DNA from: Betaproteobacteria bacterium
Lineage (GTDB): Bacteria; Pseudomonadota; Gammaproteobacteria; Burkholderiales; SG8-41
Reading direction: 5' to 3'
Length of the DNA stretch: 45,050 bases
Assembly (NCBI GenBank): GCA_947476215.1
Contig: CANJQI010000018.1
Span: 1-45,050, forward strand
Shown here piece by piece: positions 35,513-44,040 of this stretch. A program made the translations under genes and the position numbers. The notes below the pieces were generated by a model that saw nothing but the letters and a program-made list of their open reading frames with translations, did not search any database and was not told the DNA's origin. Positions within the stretch are counted from its first letter, which is position 1; the number at the start of each line of letters is the position of its first letter.

Positions 35513-36886
35513 TCAAACCGCGGACAGGCTGCGTGCAATGTCCCGGGCGCGGTGTTGCGTGTCCATGGCCAGCAGTTCGTCCCGAATTGCACACGCCCTG
35601 TCGTGTGACATCGCGATCGTCGCATTGCCCATGAACTTGGAAACGATGTTCTCTTCGTTGAGGGGCTTGTCGGCGCCGCCCAGCGTGTTTTCGTCGCGAA
35701 AATTCAGTACCGTGCCGTTTTTCAGCGTAACGATCAGTTCACCCGACCAATGGTGCGGATATCCGGTGTTGGGGTCAACGCGATAACTTACCCTGTCGGC
35801 CAGTGCGAGCAGCTCAGAATTATTGAAAGACTCGATTTCTTCAAGCCCGAATCTGCGTCTCGCGATTCCGCAGGCTATGCCGTATTGAAGACTGAACTGA
35901 GCGGCATATGAGTCGACCGGCCGCTTTCTGGCGGCAACAGGTTCGCAGACGATATTGACGGCATGAGGCGGAACCAGCGCCTCGACCGAGGCGATGTCGT
36001 CCGGCTTCAAATCATGTTTCCTGGCGCTCTCGATCGCAGCCTCTATAAATACGATGCTGAGCTGGCCGGCCGGATACGGCTTGATTGCAACGTGCATGGT
36101 TTCCCAGCGGCTACCCAGTTCGGCGGTTGCGCGGGCCAGGCTTTCTGGCGTGACACCGGTTTTAAGGTGGGTCGCGTACAGCCCGTACTTTCCTTCGTAG
36201 GTGGTGCGTGGCCCGGTGATGCCGCTGCGCGCGAGCGCCGCGGCCGTGATGCCCGCGACGCCGGCCCAGCCGGGATGCAGGCGCTTGGAACCCGACGAAT
36301 TGGTACTGTACTCGCGCGTGCCGGACGCCATGCTGTAGACAATGCCTTGCGCCATGGTGAGTTGCTCACGGGAAAGGCCATACAGCTTGCCCGCGATCAG
36401 CGCGCAGCCGAAGGCGGCCAGCACGCCGGTCGGGTGAAACCCGATCTGATTGAGTTCGCCCTGCGCCACATTGCCCAGCCGTGTCGCCAGTTCAACGCCA
36501 AGCACATAAGCTTCGAGAACGTCGCGGCCCGACTTGCCGGCGTGCGCCGCGACAGCCAGCGCGGTCGGAAAACAACTGGCGGTGATATGGATTACGCCCT
36601 GCAGGTGCGTATCGTCGAAATCAAGGCCATGTATCATAGCTCCGTTTGCGAATACGGCATCGCGCAATGGCAGCTTGATGGGCATTCCGAATACGTCGCT
36701 GTCACCGCTGCCGAAGCTCGCGAGCGCGGTAACCGTTTTGTGGGCGAATTCGTAGGTGCTGGCAGCCAATGCGATGCCCGCGCTGTCGAGGATCAGGTGG
36801 CGCGCCTGGCGCCGCACGTGTTCCGGAATCGCGTCATACGAGAATGTTTCGGTGAATTCGGAGTATTGCTCTGATATTGTGGTCAT
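35513..36886 (-). CDS. MmgE/PrpD family protein
   Basis: 457 residues from ATG 36886, preferred over an upstream start because AGAGAAGA precedes it and MTTISEQYSEFTETF begins the family domain. Marks: RQARHLILDSAGIALA, MIHGLDFDDTH (about 78-88), FHPTGVLAAFG, SGTREYSTNSSGSKRLHPG and the AIKPYPAGQLSI segment. Clearly a different subgroup from the PrpD gene at 13-14 kb (about the same length, few shared motifs). It diverges from the Bug gene at 37086 across a 199-base gap. Confidence 0.93.
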   Translation of the reverse strand: MTTISEQYSEFTETFSYDAIPEHVRRQARHLILDSAGIALAASTYEFAHKTVTALASFGSGDSDVFGMPIKLPLRDAVFANGAMIHGLDFDDTHLQGVIHITASCFPTALAVAAHAGKSGRDVLEAYVLGVELATRLGNVAQGELNQIGFHPTGVLAAFGCALIAGKLYGLSREQLTMAQGIVYSMASGTREYSTNSSGSKRLHPGWAGVAGITAAALARSGITGPRTTYEGKYGLYATHLKTGVTPESLARATAELGSRWETMHVAIKPYPAGQLSIVFIEAAIESARKHDLKPDDIASVEALVPPHAVNIVCEPVAARKRPVDSYAAQFSLQYGIACGIARRRFGLEEIESFNNSELLALADRVSYRVDPNTGYPHHWSGELIVTLKNGTVLNFRDENTLGGADKPLNEENIVSKFMGNATIAMSHDRACAIRDELLAMDTQHRARDIARSLSAV

Positions 36887-37085
36887 CTTGATTCTTCTCT
36901 CATGGCGGCCTATCGATAGTAGGTGGTTCATTCCGCTGGTACGTTTCGAACCATGCGCCACAGTATCGGATGCTCATTGCGCGTGTGTCAATCGGCATGG
37001 CGATCTCATTTCTGTTTTTCGATTGATGATGTTAGGAGCGGCGTATATGATGCAGGGCTGTAGCGAATAGGCGAGGAGCGGCAAC

Positions 37086-38054
37086 ATGCATTACCGTATT
37101 TCGAAATGTCTGGGTGCAGGCTTGATGGCGATGACCGTGGGGGTGACGGCCCAGACTTACCCTGTCAAGTCTTTGCGTTGGATCGTGCCTTATCCGCCGG
37201 CAGGCGGCGCCGATATCGTGGTTCGTCTCGTTGCGCAGCGCCTTTCGGAAAGCTTGGGCCAGCAGATCGTCATCGAGAATCGTGCCGGTGCGGGGGGTAA
37301 TGTAGGCACGGAGGTTGTTGCACGGGCCGCGCCCGATGGCTACTCGCTGCTGATGGCCAATGTCGCGCCGATGGCGATCAATGTCACGCTGTATAACAAG
37401 CTGCCGTACGATCCGGTAAAGGATTTCGCGCCCATCACCTTGCTCGCCTCATTTCCCAACGTGCTGGTTGTGCATCCTTCGTTGCCGGTGAAAAACGTCG
37501 CCGACTTGGTCAAACTGGCCAAAGCGCGTCCCGGACAGCTGACATATGCATCGGCCGGAAGCGGCAGTACCACGCATCTTTCCGCCGAGCTGTTCAAGAC
37601 CATGGGCGGGCTGAACATGATCCAGATACCCTACAAAGGTGGTTCTCAGGCGCTGACCGATCTGCTGGGCGGGCAGATTTCGATGTATTTCAGCTCACTG
37701 CCCGGCGCCATGCCTCATATCAAGAACTCCCGCTTGCGCCCGCTGTCGGTAACCAGCGCACGTCGGTCGACAGCGGCGCCTGAACTATCGACGATGGCGG
37801 AAAGCGGTTTTGCCGGCTACGACGCCGATACCTGGATAGGGGCGGTGACGCCCGCCGGCACGCCACAGGCGGTAATTGTGCGCCTGCACGACGAAATCAT
37901 CCGGATACTGAACGTGGCAGATATTCGCGAGCGCCTGCTCATGCAGGGCGCCGAACCGCTAACCAATACCCCAGAGCAGTTCGCTGCCTATATCAAATCC
38001 GAAATCGTCAAGTGGGCCAAGGTTGTAAAAGCCTCCGGTGCTCGGGCCGAGTAG
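37086..38054 (+). CDS. Bug/TctC-type periplasmic solute receptor
   Basis: Receptor of 322 residues with signal peptide (MHYRISKCLGAGLMAMTVG, cut after VTAQ). The most canonical member here: LRWIVPYPPAGGAD, NRAGAGGNVG, PDGYSLL, IPYKGGSQALTD, TPEQFAAYIKSEIVKW. GAGGAG precedes ATG 37086. The FAD dehydrogenase gene follows after 61 bases, so receptor and enzyme probably share a transcript and a substrate. Confidence 0.95.
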   Translation: MHYRISKCLGAGLMAMTVGVTAQTYPVKSLRWIVPYPPAGGADIVVRLVAQRLSESLGQQIVIENRAGAGGNVGTEVVARAAPDGYSLLMANVAPMAINVTLYNKLPYDPVKDFAPITLLASFPNVLVVHPSLPVKNVADLVKLAKARPGQLTYASAGSGSTTHLSAELFKTMGGLNMIQIPYKGGSQALTDLLGGQISMYFSSLPGAMPHIKNSRLRPLSVTSARRSTAAPELSTMAESGFAGYDADTWIGAVTPAGTPQAVIVRLHDEIIRILNVADIRERLLMQGAEPLTNTPEQFAAYIKSEIVKWAKVVKASGARAE

Positions 38055-38115
38055 CTAACTGAAATAGACCAACGCATTTCAAGTATTGATGGTTCAAATT
38101 TATTGAGGAGTAAGC

Positions 38116-39558
38116 ATGTGGGATTATGAAGTGGATGTGGTCATAGTCGGTCTCGGCTGCGCCGGTAGCGCAGCCGCGTTGACGGCGTTCGATGCCGGCG
38201 CCAAGGTTCTCGTGCTGGAGAAGAATGCGGAAGGTGGTGGCAATACCCGCTATTCGGGAGGCAGCATGCGGCTGTACACCGACGTGATCAAGTCCGCCGA
38301 TTACATCGAGCACCTGTGCGAGGGCACCACCGAGCGCGACGTGATCGAGACCTTTATCGAGGAGGCCAGTAAGAATCCGGACTGGATGAAGGGGTTGGGT
38401 GCTGAAATCGCTTCCCGCCATCTTCCCAAGAAATATCCCACCAGCGCCACGGTGGCCTATCCGAACACGCCCGGCTCCGAAGGCATGGGTCCCCGGGTAC
38501 AGGTCAAAGGGATGACATCATCGGCCGGGGTCGAGATGTGGGGCGTGCTGGCGCGCCAGGTCGCGCAGAAACAGATTCCGGTCTTGTACTCGACGCCCGT
38601 CCGACAATTGCTGCGTGATAAAGACGAAGGCGTGACAGGCGTCGTAGCCGCCACCACGGAAAAGGAGATCAGGATAAAGGCGAGGCGCGCGGTGATCTTG
38701 ACGTGCGGCGGCTTCGAGTACGATCCCCTCATGCACCTGAATTACTTCGGGCACAGGTACTTTGCTCTCGGCAACCCGGGAAACACCGGTGACGGAATAC
38801 GGCTCGCGGCAGAGCTCGGGGCCGACCTGTGGCATATGAGCGCGTGCGCCGCGACGTTGAGTTTCAAGTTTCCGGAGTTTGAGTTCGGCATCCGGCAGTT
38901 CATTCCCAGTCCGGGATTCATATTCGTCGACCAGCTTGGCAAGCGATACATGGACGAGACCGGCACCGACACCCATTTGATGTGGGCTCCTACGTCATAC
39001 ATCGATACCAAGACGCTGCAAAAGACCAGAATGCCGTCCTACGTCATCGTGGACGAGGACACCCGTACCCGCGGCCCGCTGGCCGAGACGGGCCGCGGAA
39101 AAGTGAGCGATGTCTACCAGTGGAGCCCTGACAACACCGCGGAGATTCGCAAGGGCTGGATCAAGGCGGCCAACACCGTGGCGGAACTGGCGACCCAGCT
39201 TGGGATGCAGCCGGATGCACTGTCGACGACGGTGGCGCAATACAATCTGCAGTGCGTGGGCGGGTACGACCCCGAATTCGGCCGCGCTCCGGATACCCTG
39301 GTTCCTTTGGGAAGGCCGCCTTACTATGCGGTTGAAGTCTGGCCGTGCTTGTACAACACGCAGGGCGGCCCCAAGCGAAACGCCAGGGCACAGATACTGG
39401 ATGTACGCGGTCAGCCGATCAAACGTCTATACAGCGCCGGAGAACTGGGCTCGCTCTGGCATCGCAACTATCCGGGCGCGGGTAACCTGAGCGAGGCGCT
39501 GGCGTTCGGGCGCATCGCGGCCAGGAATGCGGTGGCCGAGGCGCCTGTCAGAGGTTGA
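38116..39558 (+). CDS. FAD-dependent dehydrogenase of the fumarate reductase/ketosteroid dehydrogenase family
   Basis: A 480-residue flavoprotein. The Rossmann motif VIVGLGCAGS (9-18) is followed by VLVLEKN and GGNTRYSGGSMR, the FAD_binding_2 pattern. The C-terminal FAD contact LYSAGELGSLWHRNYPGAGN is typical of the fumarate reductase/tricarballylate dehydrogenase/3-oxosteroid dehydrogenase group. No signal peptide or heme motif, so it is cytoplasmic and probably oxidises a carboxylate or reduces an enoate. GAGGAG precedes ATG 38116. Linked to a Bug gene upstream. Confidence 0.93.
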   Translation: MWDYEVDVVIVGLGCAGSAAALTAFDAGAKVLVLEKNAEGGGNTRYSGGSMRLYTDVIKSADYIEHLCEGTTERDVIETFIEEASKNPDWMKGLGAEIASRHLPKKYPTSATVAYPNTPGSEGMGPRVQVKGMTSSAGVEMWGVLARQVAQKQIPVLYSTPVRQLLRDKDEGVTGVVAATTEKEIRIKARRAVILTCGGFEYDPLMHLNYFGHRYFALGNPGNTGDGIRLAAELGADLWHMSACAATLSFKFPEFEFGIRQFIPSPGFIFVDQLGKRYMDETGTDTHLMWAPTSYIDTKTLQKTRMPSYVIVDEDTRTRGPLAETGRGKVSDVYQWSPDNTAEIRKGWIKAANTVAELATQLGMQPDALSTTVAQYNLQCVGGYDPEFGRAPDTLVPLGRPPYYAVEVWPCLYNTQGGPKRNARAQILDVRGQPIKRLYSAGELGSLWHRNYPGAGNLSEALAFGRIAARNAVAEAPVRG

Positions 39559-39586
39559 TTTCGGTTTGAGGGGGTAACGGGGACGC

Positions 39587-39672
39587 GAGGTTCCATGTTC
39601 TTGTTGGCGCACCAAGAAGGTCCCTGCAATCTCCTGGGAAACAAATTTTCGGGGAACCTCACGGGCGCCCGT
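39587..39672. repeat. inverted repeat and palindrome between convergent genes
   Basis: GAGGTTCC (39587-39594) is inverted as GGAACCTC (39653-39660), and the perfect 12-base palindrome ACGGGCGCCCGT follows at 39661-39672. The 8 bases GGAACCTC also occur at 32227-32234 before the metY fragment. Meaning unknown; the shared 8 bases may be chance. Confidence 0.4.
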
Positions 39673-39720
39673 ACCGAATAACTAACCCCATGTTTTAATT
39701 GTGTAAAAAATAATTTTTTC

Positions 39721-39790
39721 CATCACTCATCACTCATCACTCATCACTCATCACTCCTCACTCCTCACTCCTCACTCCTCACTCCTCACT
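39721..39790. repeat. heptanucleotide tandem repeat, 10 units
   Basis: Five perfect copies of CATCACT followed by five perfect copies of CCTCACT, 70 bases in all, without interruption. It starts after an AT-rich run (AAAAAATAATTTTTT) and ends 5 bases from the stop codon of the minus-strand gamma-glutamyltransferase, in the convergent gap with the FAD dehydrogenase. Purity of the units suggests slippage-prone, recently grown sequence. It is not coding. Confidence 0.95.
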
Positions 39791-39795
39791 CGTCC

Positions 39796-41385
39796 CTAAT
39801 ACCCCACCGCCTGGCCATCAGTACGCCGTTCCGACGCTGCCAGATATCCGTCGTCCATCTTGTAGATCAATTGAGCGCGGCCAAAGTCGGTATTCCAACG
39901 CCCTGCCTGCACCAGATGGTGACCGCGACGCTTGAGGTCGGCGATCACGTCTGAACTGATGCCCTCCTCAATGCCGACGGTTAAACCTTGATCTATGCGC
40001 CAGCGCGGCGCGTCGGCGGCGGCTTGTGGGTTTTGGTGGTGGTCGGCGAAACGTACCATCATCTGCGAGTGTCCCTGCGCCTGCATCGACCCGCCCATCA
40101 CGCCGTAGCTCATGACGGGTTTTCCGTCTTTGGTGACGAACGCCGGTATGATGGTTTGAAACGGGCGCTTGTTCGGTGCGACGACGTTGGCATGTCCTGG
40201 GCGCAAACTGAAGCCATAGCCGCGGTTCTGCAGGCTGATGCCGGTGCCATCGACGACCACACCGGATCCGAAGCCCGCGAAGTTGGACTGGATGTAGGAC
40301 ACCATCATGCCGGAAGCGTCGGCCGCGGTCAGATAGACGGTGCCGCCGCTGGGCGGCGTGCCGAATTTCGGATCACGCGCCTTCTTCATGTCTATTTGCC
40401 GGGAGCGCTCCTGCAAATATGCCGGATCCAGCATCTGTGACGGTTGAACACGCATGGTGGAAGGATCGGACACATATTCGTAGATGTCGGCGAACGACAG
40501 CTTCATGGCTTCGATCTGGGCATGCAGGCTGTCGGCGGAATCCAGCGGCAGATTCGCCATATCCAGATTTGCTAGTATGCCGAGCGATATCAGCGCGCCT
40601 ATGCCCTGGCCGTTGGGCGGAATTTCGTGCAGCGTGTAACCGCGATAGTCCTGGCTCAACGGCTCCACCCAGTCCAGCGTGTGTTCGGCAAGGTCGCGCA
40701 TCGTCATCGCGCCGCCATGCTGCTGCGCGTGGGCAGCGATTTTTTCGGCGAGTTCACCGCGATAAAAAGCTTCGCCCCTGGATTCGGCGATGAGCCGCAG
40801 TGTACGAGCTTGATCGGGAAACGCAAATTTCTCGCCGGCTTGCGGGGCGCGGCCGGCCGGCATAAATGCTTGCGCAAATCCCGGCTGGGACTTGAGTTCG
40901 GAAGTCTGATTGTTCCAAAGCCGCGCAATCGTCGGGCTGACCATATAGCCGTCGGACGCATACTTGATGGCGGGCTCGAACAGATCCGCGAACGGCAGTT
41001 TGCCGAACTTGCCCGATAACTCGACCCACGCCGAGACGCACCCCGGCACGGTTACCGCGTTCCAGCCGCGCATGGGCATGGTTTGCATGCCCTTGAAATA
41101 ATCCGGTGTCCATGCGGCGGGGGCGCGGCCCGACGCATTGAGGCCGTGCAGCTTGCTGCCATCCCACAGAATGGCAAACGCATCCGAGCCTATGCCGTTA
41201 CTGGTCGGTTCGAGCACAGTCAATGCAATCGCGGTGGCAAGCGCGGCATCCACCGCATTTCCGCCCTTGAGCATCATGCGCAGGCCGGCTTGTGCAGCGA
41301 GCGGTTGCGACGTCGACACGACGTTGCTCGCAAGTACGGGCATGCGTTGCGATGTGTACGGAAATTGCCAGTCGAATGGTGTCAT
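39796..41385 (-). CDS. gamma-glutamyltransferase family protein (copy 1)
   Basis: Ntn-hydrolase of 529 residues from ATG 41385; a TTG eight codons upstream is less likely. Marks: the GGNAVDAALATAIAL segment, GIGSDAF, PGCVSAW, PNGQGIGAL and near the end MGGSMQAQGH. The self-cleavage and nucleophile threonine is Thr349 in SGGTVYLTAAD. No signal peptide, so unlike GGT of E. coli it should be cytoplasmic; such members often act on other amides (for example cephalosporin-acylase-like or oxamate-type substrates). Diverges from copy 2 across 184 bases. Confidence 0.93.
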   Translation of the reverse strand: MTPFDWQFPYTSQRMPVLASNVVSTSQPLAAQAGLRMMLKGGNAVDAALATAIALTVLEPTSNGIGSDAFAILWDGSKLHGLNASGRAPAAWTPDYFKGMQTMPMRGWNAVTVPGCVSAWVELSGKFGKLPFADLFEPAIKYASDGYMVSPTIARLWNNQTSELKSQPGFAQAFMPAGRAPQAGEKFAFPDQARTLRLIAESRGEAFYRGELAEKIAAHAQQHGGAMTMRDLAEHTLDWVEPLSQDYRGYTLHEIPPNGQGIGALISLGILANLDMANLPLDSADSLHAQIEAMKLSFADIYEYVSDPSTMRVQPSQMLDPAYLQERSRQIDMKKARDPKFGTPPSGGTVYLTAADASGMMVSYIQSNFAGFGSGVVVDGTGISLQNRGYGFSLRPGHANVVAPNKRPFQTIIPAFVTKDGKPVMSYGVMGGSMQAQGHSQMMVRFADHHQNPQAAADAPRWRIDQGLTVGIEEGISSDVIADLKRRGHHLVQAGRWNTDFGRAQLIYKMDDGYLAASERRTDGQAVGY

Positions 41386-41569
41386 GAGATCTGCTTTTCT
41401 GAAATGCAATCAACGTCGCCGGTGGAAAGGGCGCGCTTTGTCCCCGCCCGTCCGTATCGATGGTCGATTGAGACGGTTGGGCCCGAAGATCGTTGTTGCC
41501 CGGCGATAGTAATTGGAGTTACGCTCAAGTGCTCAACGTTGAAATAATACCACCATAGCAGGAGCAGGT

Positions 41570-43321
41570 ATGAATCCGGACAGTCCCGTATTTCATCAGG
41601 CGGCTATAAACTTCCGTCCCACCATTATGGGGACCCGGCACGTCATGGTGGCTGGGCAATACACCGCTGCACATGTAGGTTTTGAAATTCTCGAGGCGGG
41701 CGGCAATGCGGTCGATGCCGGTGTCGCCGCGGGTATTGCCGTGGGCGTGTTGCAAAGCTACGCCGTCAATTTCGGGGGCGTTGCGCCAATACTTTGCTAC
41801 ATGGCCAAGACGCGTGAGGTTTTTTCCATCGACGGCTTGGGCGTGTGGCCTAACGCGATGACGCCGGATTACTTTCAGCGGCACCACGGCGGCAAGATGC
41901 CGTCCGGCGTATTGCGCAGCATAGTGCCCGCCGCGCCGGACGCGTGGATAACCGCGTTGGCTCGCTTCGGGACCATGAGCTTCGGCGAAGTCGCGGCTGC
42001 GGCGATACGTCTGGCACGCGAGGGTTTCCCCATGTACCCGATCATGTCCGAGTTCATCAAGGAAAAACGCGACGCATATCTGCGCTGGCCATCGAGCGGG
42101 AAAGTTTATCTGCCCGGCGGGCGCGCGCCGGAAGTCGGTGAGATATTCGTGCAGAAGGAACTCGCGAATACCCTGCAGCATCTGGCAGATGTCGAAAAGG
42201 CTCACCGGCGCAAGGGACGCAAGGCCGCACTGCGTGCCGCGCGTGACGCCTTCTATAAGGGCGACATCGCTGCGGCGATAGTCAAATTCCACGCGCAGAA
42301 CGGCGGCCTGATGCGCATGGAGGACTTTACCGGCTACAGCGTGAAGCTGGAGCCTACCGTCACCACGAAGTTCAACGGCATAGAACTGCACGTCGGGGGA
42401 CCCTGGTGTCAGGGCCCGGTGCTGCCGATGGCGCTCAATCTGCTCAAGGGCTGCGACTTGAAGGCGCTGGGCCACAATACGCCCGAGTACATACACGTCG
42501 TAACCGAGGCGCTCAAGCTCGTGTTCGCCGACCGTCATCAGTATTTCGGTGATCCCAATTTCGTGAAAGTGCCGATCAAAGGGTTGATGTCCGAGCGCTA
42601 TGCCGTGCATCGTCGGGGACTGATCGATACCGCGCGCGCGCACGACGGCATGCCGCCTGTCGGAAATCCCGCATCGCTGATAGACTTTCCCGCGCAATGG
42701 ATGCCGCCGCCGCAGTTGGACACCGATCCCGGCCCGGGCGACACCACCTCATTGTGCTGTGTCGATCGCCATGGCAACGCATTTTCGGCTACACCGTCGG
42801 ACAGTTCGAATTCACAGCCGCTGATACCCGGCATAGGGATACTGTGTTCGGGGCGGGGGTCGCAGGCGTGGGTGGATCCCGGCCATCCGTCATCGGTGGC
42901 ACCGGGCAAACGTCCGCGACTGACGCCCATGCCGGCGATTGCGTTGAAGTACGGCAGGGCGTACATGCCGTTCGGCACGCCCGGCGGCGACGTGCAGCCG
43001 CAAACCATGTTGCAGGTATTTCTTAACGTCAACGTGTTCGGCATGGACGTGCAGCGCGCGATCGAGGCGCCGCGCTTTGCGGCTTACAGTTTTCCAGGGT
43101 CGGGCCAGCCGCATGAATATTTTCCGGGTCGACTCTACCTGGAGGCGCGTATTCCGAAAGCGACGGCGCAGGCATTGTCACGTCTTGGGCACAAGATCTA
43201 CTGGTGGGACGAATGGAGCTGGCTGGCAGGTGCGCCGTGCGCGATCGTGGTCGATCACAAGACCGGCGTACGCCACGGCGGGGCGGACCTGCGTCGTCCC
43301 GCGTACGCGGTCGGGTGGTAG
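41570..43321 (+). CDS. gamma-glutamyltransferase family protein (copy 2)
   Basis: Ntn-hydrolase of 583 residues. Marks: AGGNAVDAGVAAGIAVG, VNFGGVAPILCY, PAAPDAWITAL and GTPGGDVQPQTMLQV. The likely cleavage site is before Thr392 in GDTTSLCCVD, like the TTH site of E. coli GGT. The usual GxGGGxF segment near the N-terminus is NFGGVAP. It is clearly diverged from copy 1 and has no signal peptide. AGGAG precedes ATG 41570. Its stop TAG shares the G with the GTG start of the amidase gene. Confidence 0.93.
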   Translation: MNPDSPVFHQAAINFRPTIMGTRHVMVAGQYTAAHVGFEILEAGGNAVDAGVAAGIAVGVLQSYAVNFGGVAPILCYMAKTREVFSIDGLGVWPNAMTPDYFQRHHGGKMPSGVLRSIVPAAPDAWITALARFGTMSFGEVAAAAIRLAREGFPMYPIMSEFIKEKRDAYLRWPSSGKVYLPGGRAPEVGEIFVQKELANTLQHLADVEKAHRRKGRKAALRAARDAFYKGDIAAAIVKFHAQNGGLMRMEDFTGYSVKLEPTVTTKFNGIELHVGGPWCQGPVLPMALNLLKGCDLKALGHNTPEYIHVVTEALKLVFADRHQYFGDPNFVKVPIKGLMSERYAVHRRGLIDTARAHDGMPPVGNPASLIDFPAQWMPPPQLDTDPGPGDTTSLCCVDRHGNAFSATPSDSSNSQPLIPGIGILCSGRGSQAWVDPGHPSSVAPGKRPRLTPMPAIALKYGRAYMPFGTPGGDVQPQTMLQVFLNVNVFGMDVQRAIEAPRFAAYSFPGSGQPHEYFPGRLYLEARIPKATAQALSRLGHKIYWWDEWSWLAGAPCAIVVDHKTGVRHGGADLRRPAYAVGW

Positions 43322-44031
43322 TGCGGCGCGTGTCGCGCATAGCCCTGGCATTGGCATGGTGGCTGGCGTCGACCATGTCGCCGGCCTGCGCGGCGCTGAT
43401 TGCCATAGACGTAGGCCACTATCTGGAGAAACCGGGCGCCATCAGCGCACGCGGACGTCCTGAGTTCGAATTCAATCTTGATCTGGCGCGTGAGATCGAT
43501 ACCGAGATCAAGTCTTACGGGCATAAAACGCGGCTGATCGGCGACGACGGCCGCATCAAGGAGTTGTGGCGCAGACCACGCGCGGCGCGCGGCGCGGATG
43601 TGTTGATATCCGTGCATCACGATTCGGTACAGGAAAGGTATTTGTCATCCTGGCGTTATGAGGATGCGGATCATCGCTATAGCGACATGTTCTCGGGTTT
43701 TTCGATATTCGTATCGCGCGAGAATGCGGGTTGGCGCAAGGGCTTGCAGTGTGCGTCGGCGGTGGGGGCGGCATTGATTAAAGCAGGTTTCCGGCCATCC
43801 CTGTATCATGCCGACCCGGTGTATGGCGAAAACCGGCCATTTGCCGATAAAGCACATGGCGTGCATTTTTACGATCATCTGGCGGTGTTGAGGCGTGCGG
43901 ATATGCCGGCATTATTGTTTGAGGCGGGTGTGATAGTGCATCGCGAACAGGAGATCACGTTGAGAGACAGCAGCGAGCAGAAAAAAATGGCGGCGAGCGT
44001 GGCACTAGGTATCGCGGCATGTTTAGGGTAG
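43321..44031 (+). CDS. N-acetylmuramoyl-L-alanine amidase (Amidase_3)
   Basis: Zinc amidase of 236 residues that cleaves the peptide from muramic acid in peptidoglycan. GTG 43321 overlaps the previous stop by one base (TAGTG); GTG 43330 is an alternative. The signal peptide (VRRVSRIALALAWWLAST, cut near CAA) sends it to the periplasm. Zinc and catalytic residues: His33 (IDVGH), Glu48 (RPEFEFN), His99 (LISVHH) and the C-terminal glutamate of LLFEAG. No AMIN or SPOR domain, so septal targeting is not built in. Coupling to a GGT-family gene is unexpected but may be only genome compaction. Confidence 0.92.
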   Translation: MRRVSRIALALAWWLASTMSPACAALIAIDVGHYLEKPGAISARGRPEFEFNLDLAREIDTEIKSYGHKTRLIGDDGRIKELWRRPRAARGADVLISVHHDSVQERYLSSWRYEDADHRYSDMFSGFSIFVSRENAGWRKGLQCASAVGAALIKAGFRPSLYHADPVYGENRPFADKAHGVHFYDHLAVLRRADMPALLFEAGVIVHREQEITLRDSSEQKKMAASVALGIAACLG

Positions 44032-44040
44032 CTCGTTAAC

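Noticed and set aside
39721-39790. CRISPR array
   Set aside because: Units are 7 bases, directly adjacent, with no spacers and no cas genes.
41525-42697. Minus-strand open frame of 390 codons
   Set aside because: Antisense to the second gamma-glutamyltransferase; no family resemblance.
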